In this document: in pieces, positions 58,842 to 64,000 of the stretch
Layout: the number at the start of each line of letters is the position of its first letter
How positions within the stretch are numbered: the first letter of the stretch is position 1
NCBI RefSeq assembly: GCF_900176565.1
Contig: NZ_FXEH01000005.1
Span: forward strand, 397,384-461,383
DNA length: 64,000 bases
DNA from: Thalassobacillus devorans
GTDB lineage: Bacteria; Bacillota; Bacilli; Bacillales; Halobacillaceae
Reading direction: 5' to 3'
Notes under the pieces: generated by a model
Database searches by the model: none
What the model saw: the letters and a program-made list of their open reading frames with translations, nothing else
Told to the model about the DNA's origin: nothing
Program-made: the position numbers and the translations under genes

Positions 58842-58863
58842 CGAGCAGATATTAATCTGCTCG
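58842..58863 (-). terminator. Terminator of the manP-like gene
   Basis: CGAGCAGAT and ATCTGCTCG pair perfectly around ATTA. On the minus strand TTTTTTT follows. Confidence 0.88.
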
Positions 58864-58871
58864 CTTCCTTT

Positions 58872-60818
58872 TTACCGTATCGTTTCTAACAACTGATAAG
58901 CCTCTTCCCTAGTCTTCACATGCAATAAATCTTCGCGGAATTTCTCATCCATCAAACGACGGGACAACATCTGCAAAATCTTCAAATGATCATCACCCTG
59001 ACGTTCTTTTGGTACAGCAATCATAAAGATCAATTTCGCATCTGTTCCGTCCATGCTGTTCCAGTCGACACCATCACGCTTAATGCCAAATACGACAGCG
59101 GGCTTTTTGACAGCGGACGATTTTCCGTGTGGGATGGCGATGTTCATCCCAAGTCCTGTGCTGCTTTCCTGTTCGCGATTAATAATTGCCTGCTTGAATT
59201 CCGTTTTGGAATCAAGGACGCCTTCTGTATCCAATGTCTGAATCAATTCATCAATCACATCATCTCGTGAAGAGCCTTCCAGATCAATGTTGATCAATTC
59301 TGGCGTAGTTATATCCGTAAGCTTGTTGATTTCTTTTGGCTGTTCCTCCTGCTCTGGTTCTTTCACAGCTGGCTCTTCCGCTGGCTGCTCGGTAACTGCA
59401 GCCTCTCCCGTAGGCACTCCTGCTACTGCCACATCTTTTTTGAGGAAGTTGACGAGGAACGCGGTAACGACAACACCCACCGCGATTGCGATAAAGAACA
59501 TCAACACGTTATCTACTGCACCGAGCACGGCCACAATCGGACCTCCATGAGCGACACGGTCGCCGACATTACTCATCATTGCAATAACAGAACCCGTCAT
59601 CGACCCGACGATGATGCTTGGTATAACACGCAGCGGGTCTTGTGCTGCGAAAGGAATCGCGCCTTCTGTGATTCCAAATAACCCCATGGTGAACGAAGCT
59701 TTACCTGTTTCACGCTCGGACTGCTGGTATTTCTTTTTGTTGATAAAAGTCGCAAGTCCCATGCCGATCGGCGGAATAGCGATAGCGGCAGCGATCGGTC
59801 CCATGATCTCGTAGTTTCCTTCTCCAATCATGGCAGCCCCGAATAAGAAGGCAACCTTGTTAAACGGACCTCCCATATCGACCGCAATCATAGCCCCAAG
59901 AATCATTGCCAATACGATCGAACTTGTACCTTGCATGCCTTCGAGCCATGCGGTAAGTCCTTCGAATATACTTGCAACTGGAGCACCAATAACAAAAATG
60001 AACAACAACCCGACTGTCAATGACCCTAATATTGGAATAAAAATGATTGGCATGACTGGCTGGACAGCCTGTGGTACTTTAATTTTCTTAATAGCTAATA
60101 CAACATAACCAGCAAGGAACCCAGCGATGATACCGCCGATGAAACCTGCTCCTGCTTCACTTCCGTAAAAGCTTCCGTCAGCGGCAATATAACCACCGAT
60201 AATACCTGGCGCCAGGCCTGGCCGGTCCGCGATACTATAGGCAATAAACCCTGCTAGAATCGGCACCATGAAGGTAAACGACGCGCCACCTAACGCTTCA
60301 ATCTGCTTCCAGAAAGAACCTTCCGGAATGACGAGGCCACCAGGTGTCTGCTCGCCTCCAAGCGCCAATGCCAGCGCTATCAATAGACCACCAACAACGA
60401 TGAACGGAATCATGTATGATACCCCATTCATCAAATGGCGATATATAGGATTTTCTTTTTCTTTCTTTTGATTCTTCGCTTCTGCAACAGAAGCCATCCC
60501 CGCCTTGTAAACGGATACATTTCCGTCCTGAATTCGCTGGATCAACTCTTTAGGCTGGCGGATACCTTCCTGAACCCCAACGACGATCAGTTTTTTACCA
60601 ATGAAGCGCTCCTTGGAAACCTCTTTGTCACTGGCAATGATGATGCCGTCTGCTTCTTCAATATCTTTATCGGTCAACGCATTTTCTACCCCAATCGAAC
60701 CTTGTGTCTCAACCTTGATATCGACGCCCATTTCTTCGCCTGCTTTTTGCAAGTTTTCAGCAGCCATATACGTATGAGCGATACCCACCGGACACGCGGT
60801 TACAGCTAGTATTTTCAT
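58872..60818 (-). CDS. manP: PTS fructose/mannose-type EIIBCA transporter
   Basis: A 648-residue PTS permease with domains in the order EIIB-EIIC-EIIA. EIIB (1-100) has phospho-Cys9 in AVTACPVGIAHTYMAAE. EIIC (about 120-460) has GVSYMIPFIVVGGLLIALAL (read GVSYMIPFIV and GGLLIALALA), GGPFNKVAFLFG and FGITEGAIPFAAQDPLR. EIIA (about 500-648) has the phospho-His in GMNIAIPHGKS. The B-C-A order and length match B. subtilis ManP rather than the A-B-C order of many FruA. It imports and phosphorylates mannose or fructose. manA is not downstream. It follows a manR-like regulator and a strong hairpin. The symbol is tentative. Confidence 0.85.
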   Translation of the reverse strand: MKILAVTACPVGIAHTYMAAENLQKAGEEMGVDIKVETQGSIGVENALTDKDIEEADGIIIASDKEVSKERFIGKKLIVVGVQEGIRQPKELIQRIQDGNVSVYKAGMASVAEAKNQKKEKENPIYRHLMNGVSYMIPFIVVGGLLIALALALGGEQTPGGLVIPEGSFWKQIEALGGASFTFMVPILAGFIAYSIADRPGLAPGIIGGYIAADGSFYGSEAGAGFIGGIIAGFLAGYVVLAIKKIKVPQAVQPVMPIIFIPILGSLTVGLLFIFVIGAPVASIFEGLTAWLEGMQGTSSIVLAMILGAMIAVDMGGPFNKVAFLFGAAMIGEGNYEIMGPIAAAIAIPPIGMGLATFINKKKYQQSERETGKASFTMGLFGITEGAIPFAAQDPLRVIPSIIVGSMTGSVIAMMSNVGDRVAHGGPIVAVLGAVDNVLMFFIAIAVGVVVTAFLVNFLKKDVAVAGVPTGEAAVTEQPAEEPAVKEPEQEEQPKEINKLTDITTPELINIDLEGSSRDDVIDELIQTLDTEGVLDSKTEFKQAIINREQESSTGLGMNIAIPHGKSSAVKKPAVVFGIKRDGVDWNSMDGTDAKLIFMIAVPKERQGDDHLKILQMLSRRLMDEKFREDLLHVKTREEAYQLLETIR

Positions 60819-60877
60819 GTCGTTTCCCCCTCACTTATTTGTTGTAACTTTAGGATACGACATTTTTCGCCATAAAA

Positions 60878-60919
60878 AATAATTCATTTTTACCGGAGCT
60901 GTGGTAAAAATGAATTATT
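60878..60919 (-). terminator. Perfect 17-bp hairpin between manR-like and manP-like genes
   Basis: AATAATTCATTTTTACC and GGTAAAAATGAATTATT pair fully around GGAGCTGT. On the minus strand TTTTTA follows. It overlaps the manR stop codon. It may be a simple terminator or a regulated attenuator ahead of manP. Confidence 0.75.
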
Positions 60920-62837
60920 TAGAGAAGGAGGCTAGAATTTCAATAACTTCGCTAGCGTTCCTCGCTTTTATCAAATCCTGAAGAATTTCCGGTCTTTCAC
61001 TTAGGCTGGAAATTGCCTGGATAAGCGGTTTGGTCATATGCTGGTCATCTTTTGCAATAGCCAAAAGAAATACAACAGACACATGTTCTGTTCCCCATTC
61101 CAGAGGTTCCTCCAATACCGCCATGGCGACGGTTGACCGGTGGACTTCTTCCGAATGAGCATGGGGAATCGCTATGCCGCCTCCAATCGACGTTGCTGAA
61201 GATCGCTCTCTTGCTATGGCACTATGGGGAAAGAGTGAAGTGACTCTTCCTTTTTCCATTAAGCCACTAGCCAGTAATTCGACAACCTTAAAACGATGCT
61301 CTGATTGGACATCCAGGTAGATGAAAGCCTCATCCAATAGCCGAACTAAGCCATCCAGCCCGTATTCGGAATGGTTTTCCTTTTCCATCGCTTGTAAAAA
61401 ATCATCCAAGCGCTTTTTGTCCCGGGCTTCAAGTAGCGGAGAAATTACCAAATTTGGCACTTCTACGCCAGGCAATGATCTGGTAGAAATTACGAGGTCT
61501 ACAGGCTGCTGCTTCAGTATTTCTTTTACTTGCCATTGCCCCACGCTTCCAATAATGTCAAAGCCAGTATAAGATTGTTCGAGTTTGGCCTGAAGCAAAT
61601 GCGACATACCGACACCAAGGTCGCAGACAATCAGGACCTTTTTTGTTGTATTTCTTTTTTGCTGCAGGCGCTCGACCGCTGCTTGAAAATGGAGCACTAA
61701 ATAAGCTGCTTCTTCCTCAGGAAAGGAAAGCTCATACGTTTCTTCTATTTCTTCCAGGGCAAGCATTACCATGCTGAACATATACGGATACTTTTTCTTT
61801 ATATCGCTTAACAACGGATTTTGAATCGTAAAGCCATATTGCACCCGGCTGATCGTCGGTTCCATATGCGTATGCAGCCCATCGACCAAAGTTTGGTCCG
61901 TGGTAAAATCCACGAGTGTAAGCCTCTCCATTTTAGCGATCAACTGGCTCACGATTTCCGTTACCCCGGAGCCCTTTTCTTTTTTAGGATAGTGTACTCC
62001 TTTACTACTTACGAGGTGAAGTGCGAAATAAGTCTGCTCATTTTCCGGGAACTTCATCTTTAGTTCACGCTCGAGTCGTTTGATAAACCAAGTCGCAATT
62101 CCATATTCCTCTGTTTCTTGAACGGAGGCTTTTTCTGTATCTTTCAGTTCGATGGGAGCATGCTGGGCCGTCCGTTTAATCATGACAAGCGCGTGAATCA
62201 ACAGGCTTTCATAGTCCCCTTCACTCGTCAATACAGAAAAGTGATGCTGCATATCTTTCAGGAAGTCCCTGACTATTTTCACTTCATAAGCAGGGAACAA
62301 GTTAAGAATATCTTTGTTTTTACCTGAACGTGCTGACGTGAGTTCAGGAAGACGGGCTAACGCATTTCGTTTCTGCAGCTCTCCACCCTGCACGATATGC
62401 CCCAGCCGCTGCTTGGAAATCAGCTGCAAATCAAACCGATCAAGCCAGCGGGAAATAATTTCCAAGTCTTCTTTAATAACGTTTTTATTCACAAAATAAC
62501 TATCAGCCAACTGCGTCAACGTAACAGCCCGGTCGTTGACCAGTAAATGATATGTTATTTCAAGCAGGCGATCTTCTTCCGACTTCGTTTCAGACTGATA
62601 CAGCCGATCAAACAGACTCGACTTCTCGTCCTGGCTGATGGAAAGGCGGACACCTAGCCCAGGTTTACGAATCAACGAAGCAGCCGGGTACTCCGTCAAA
62701 AACGCCTCCACCTCTTTCAGGTCATTACGAACCGTTTTTTCGGAGCAATTCAGTGTGCCTGCCAGCTCGTTCACCTGTTTATATTCATCTGAATGAAGAG
62801 CCAAAATGCGGACTAGTTCTTTTTGTCTGTCGTTCAT
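60915..62837 (-). CDS. manR: ManR-like PRD-containing transcriptional activator
   Basis: A 640-residue regulator: DeoR-type helix-turn-helix (QVNELAGTLNCSEKTVRNDL, residues 17-36), a second helix-turn-helix region (near 95-130), PRD1 and PRD2 (about 175-390, with HTHMEPTISRVQYGF and EEAAYLVLHFQAAVERL), EIIB-like domain with Cys in VLIVCDLGVGMSHLL, and EIIA-like domain with His in GIAIPHAHSEEVH. B. subtilis ManR has this plan and 648 residues and activates manPA according to phosphorylation by HPr and ManP. The ATG after AGGTGGTTGAT is chosen over a GTG three codons upstream. The symbol is tentative. Confidence 0.87.
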   Translation of the reverse strand: MNDRQKELVRILALHSDEYKQVNELAGTLNCSEKTVRNDLKEVEAFLTEYPAASLIRKPGLGVRLSISQDEKSSLFDRLYQSETKSEEDRLLEITYHLLVNDRAVTLTQLADSYFVNKNVIKEDLEIISRWLDRFDLQLISKQRLGHIVQGGELQKRNALARLPELTSARSGKNKDILNLFPAYEVKIVRDFLKDMQHHFSVLTSEGDYESLLIHALVMIKRTAQHAPIELKDTEKASVQETEEYGIATWFIKRLERELKMKFPENEQTYFALHLVSSKGVHYPKKEKGSGVTEIVSQLIAKMERLTLVDFTTDQTLVDGLHTHMEPTISRVQYGFTIQNPLLSDIKKKYPYMFSMVMLALEEIEETYELSFPEEEAAYLVLHFQAAVERLQQKRNTTKKVLIVCDLGVGMSHLLQAKLEQSYTGFDIIGSVGQWQVKEILKQQPVDLVISTRSLPGVEVPNLVISPLLEARDKKRLDDFLQAMEKENHSEYGLDGLVRLLDEAFIYLDVQSEHRFKVVELLASGLMEKGRVTSLFPHSAIARERSSATSIGGGIAIPHAHSEEVHRSTVAMAVLEEPLEWGTEHVSVVFLLAIAKDDQHMTKPLIQAISSLSERPEILQDLIKARNASEVIEILASFSK

Positions 62838-63143
62838 ATCAACCACCTGCTGCCTTCTTTGAAATCACCTTCATTCTACCCGATAGGTGCTGTATCGACA
62901 AACCACTATAAATACACAACTTATTTTTCGACAGAAACCATCTTTGTTGAAGATTAGATCAAACGTTTAATCAACAATAAGTTGTCTATCATATGAGTTT
63001 CATTGCTCATATAATTTAAATATTGACTCTATTATATTCGAATTTGTCTCTCTTTCATTCCAAATTGTCTATCATACATTGATGTGCTTCTATCAAACGT
63101 TCTTATTTGCTCACAATTGCTTCATTTGTCTCTCATTCGGCCC
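62838..63143. other. Intergenic region upstream of manR with short repeats
   Basis: No gene supported. TTGTCTATCATA occurs twice (near 62982 and 63066), and TTGTCTCTC also occurs twice. TTGTTGA (62943) and TCAACAA (62966) form a spaced inverted repeat. The region should contain the manR promoter. Roles of the repeats are unknown. Confidence 0.35.
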
Positions 63144-63169
63144 AAAAAGAACAGGATTAATCCCTGCTC
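63144..63169 (-). terminator. Terminator of the BASS-family transporter gene
   Basis: On the minus strand GAGCAGGGA pairs with TCCTGTTC through a short loop, then TTTTT. Confidence 0.65.
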
Positions 63170-63197
63170 ACAAAACCTCAAATTATGCTCCCTTAAC

Positions 63198-64000
63198 TCA
63201 CAGACTTTCTTTTACAGGGTTTAGAGAATATTTCGCCATAAAGCTTCCAGCAAACGAAGCCAGTACCTGCTGGAACAACATCCCTACGATAACCGGCACA
63301 ACGACAGGCGGAGCAAAATAAGTGATCGCGATAACCGCTCCCCCACTGATATTTCTCATTCCACTGTTAAAAGTAAGCGAGACAACCGAGCCCTGGTCCA
63401 GCTTCAACAGTTTTCCGGAAAAATAACCGATCAGATAGGCAGCGACAGCTAAGCTAAACACCGTAACAGCAATCAGTAGCAGCTTCGTATCTATATTTTT
63501 CAAATAAGGAGCAGCAGCCGAGCTGTTAATAGCAACTACTGCCCCGATTCCTAACTTTGTAAATGGAGCAAGGTTAGCCTCCAGTGTTAATGTAACACTT
63601 TTTTTAGCATATTGATTTACCAGCATCCCAATCAAGGAAGGGATGACAATCATCCAAAGCAGCCCCTCCATCATTTCAATGACATCCATCTCGATAGAAT
63701 TCCCTACGAACACTTTCAATACAAGGGGAATAATAAACGGGGCCAGTAATGTATCTAATAGAATGATAGATAGAGTCAGCACGACATTGCCTTTATAGAT
63801 GGACACCCAGATCAAGCTGGTGATTCCGGTCGGGATAACAAAAGATAGCAGCAGGCCGACTGTGGTGTTCATATCGTTTGGAAAAAGTAATAATCCTGTT
63901 CCAAGCGCAATAACCGGCATGATGATATGTAAAATAACTAAACAGACAATCAAAGACAAAGGATGGCGGAGGGCACTTTTCAAATCTTTGAAGTTGGATC
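63198..64000 (-). CDS. Bile acid:sodium symporter (BASS) family transporter, N-terminus beyond window end
   Basis: The frame is open to the last base of the window (S-N-F-K-D-L-K-S-A-L-R-H-P...), so roughly the first 50-60 residues are missing. The visible 267 residues are a polytopic membrane protein with about eight helices and BASS/SLC10 features: PTGITSLIWVSIYKGNVVLT, PSLIGMLVNQY, LTFNSGMRNISGGAVIAITY and the C-terminal PVIVGMLFQQVLASF. The Asn-Ser-Gly-Met-Arg-Asn block resembles the sodium and substrate crossing motif. Family members move bile acids, pantoate, keto acids or other organic anions. The substrate is not known here. A TTG could be misread as a start at 63983, but the sequence continues upstream. 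Confidence 0.87.
   Translation of the reverse strand, partial: SNFKDLKSALRHPLSLIVCLVILHIIMPVIALGTGLLLFPNDMNTTVGLLLSFVIPTGITSLIWVSIYKGNVVLTLSIILLDTLLAPFIIPLVLKVFVGNSIEMDVIEMMEGLLWMIVIPSLIGMLVNQYAKKSVTLTLEANLAPFTKLGIGAVVAINSSAAAPYLKNIDTKLLLIAVTVFSLAVAAYLIGYFSGKLLKLDQGSVVSLTFNSGMRNISGGAVIAITYFAPPVVVPVIVGMLFQQVLASFAGSFMAKYSLNPVKESL

Noticed and set aside
58485-58871. T-box or S-box riboswitch before the threonine-synthase-like gene
   Set aside because: No GGGTGGNACC-type T-box core and no SAM-I core seen. Only a simple hairpin and terminator are supported.
62982-63134. TTGTCT-type repeats as a regulatory array
   Set aside because: Spacing is irregular and the units are short and pyrimidine-rich. 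Not distinguishable from chance by eye.

Overview
The window reads as chromosome of a low-to-mid GC, Gram-positive, spore-former-type bacterium of the family Bacillaceae, probably a halophilic or halotolerant genus near Halobacillus, Virgibacillus or Oceanobacillus. The basis is strong purine-rich Shine-Dalgarno sites, many TTG/GTG starts, B. subtilis-like signals (CcpA cre sites, SigB and SigD promoters, a LexA box), CUT1 sugar permeases without their own ATPase, a csrA-hag pair, and PRD/PTS regulators of the ManR kind. The genus is inference. No rRNA, tRNA, CRISPR array or insertion sequence was seen.

Layout. 1-4.1 kb: the end of a GH144-like glucanase, a quinone oxidoreductase, a block of structured dispersed repeats and an acyl-CoA ligase under a perfect cre. 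4.1-13.3 kb: one long leftward operon (binding protein, two permeases, LacI repressor, ThuA-like protein, two Gfo/Idh/MocA dehydrogenases, TIM-barrel isomerase, YesL) that looks like uptake of a glycoside and breakdown through a keto-sugar. 13.4-18.5 kb: a SigB-type ferritin, a dicarboxylate/amino-acid symporter, an AtoE fatty-acid transporter, small proteins and a truncated nucleoside hydrolase. 18.5-23.2 kb: a giant secreted nuclease/5'-nucleotidase. 23.4-28.1 kb: a glycerate kinase/symporter operon with a CdaR-type regulator. 28.4-32.2 kb: a PRD regulator with ascorbate-type PTS EIIB and EIIC. 32.2-35.6 kb: a nitrilase-family enzyme, then a three-gene set (N-formylglutamate amidohydrolase-like protein plus two RimK-like ATP-grasp ligases) of unknown product.

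35.8-44.3 kb is a complete biotin-independent malonate decarboxylase locus: mdcH-A-B-C-DE-G to the left, a GntR repressor, and the divergent transporter genes madL-madM, with three matching operator boxes. madM carries an in-frame TGA, and the small membrane-protein gene beside it looks frameshifted. 44.7-47.2 kb is the most unusual stretch. A flagellin gene (hag) is split by a 362-nt group I intron with recognisable P, Q, R and S core elements. A free-standing LAGLIDADG homing endonuclease lies tail to tail with hag, outside the intron, behind a promoter overlapped by a LexA-type box. A small csrA-like gene and a SigD promoter precede hag.

47.3-64 kb holds a membrane glycosyltransferase, a secreted operon (exo/endonuclease-phosphatase protein, NagZ-type glucosaminidase, esterase), methylmalonate-semialdehyde dehydrogenase with an iron alcohol dehydrogenase, a secreted lipase, an Asp/Glu racemase, a threonine-synthase-like enzyme with an attenuator-like leader, a ManR/ManP-type PTS pair, and a bile acid:sodium symporter-family gene cut by the window end. 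The overall theme is scavenging of carbon (glycosides, glycerate, malonate, fatty acids, nucleic acids) under catabolite control. A recurring GC-rich hairpin ends many transcription units.
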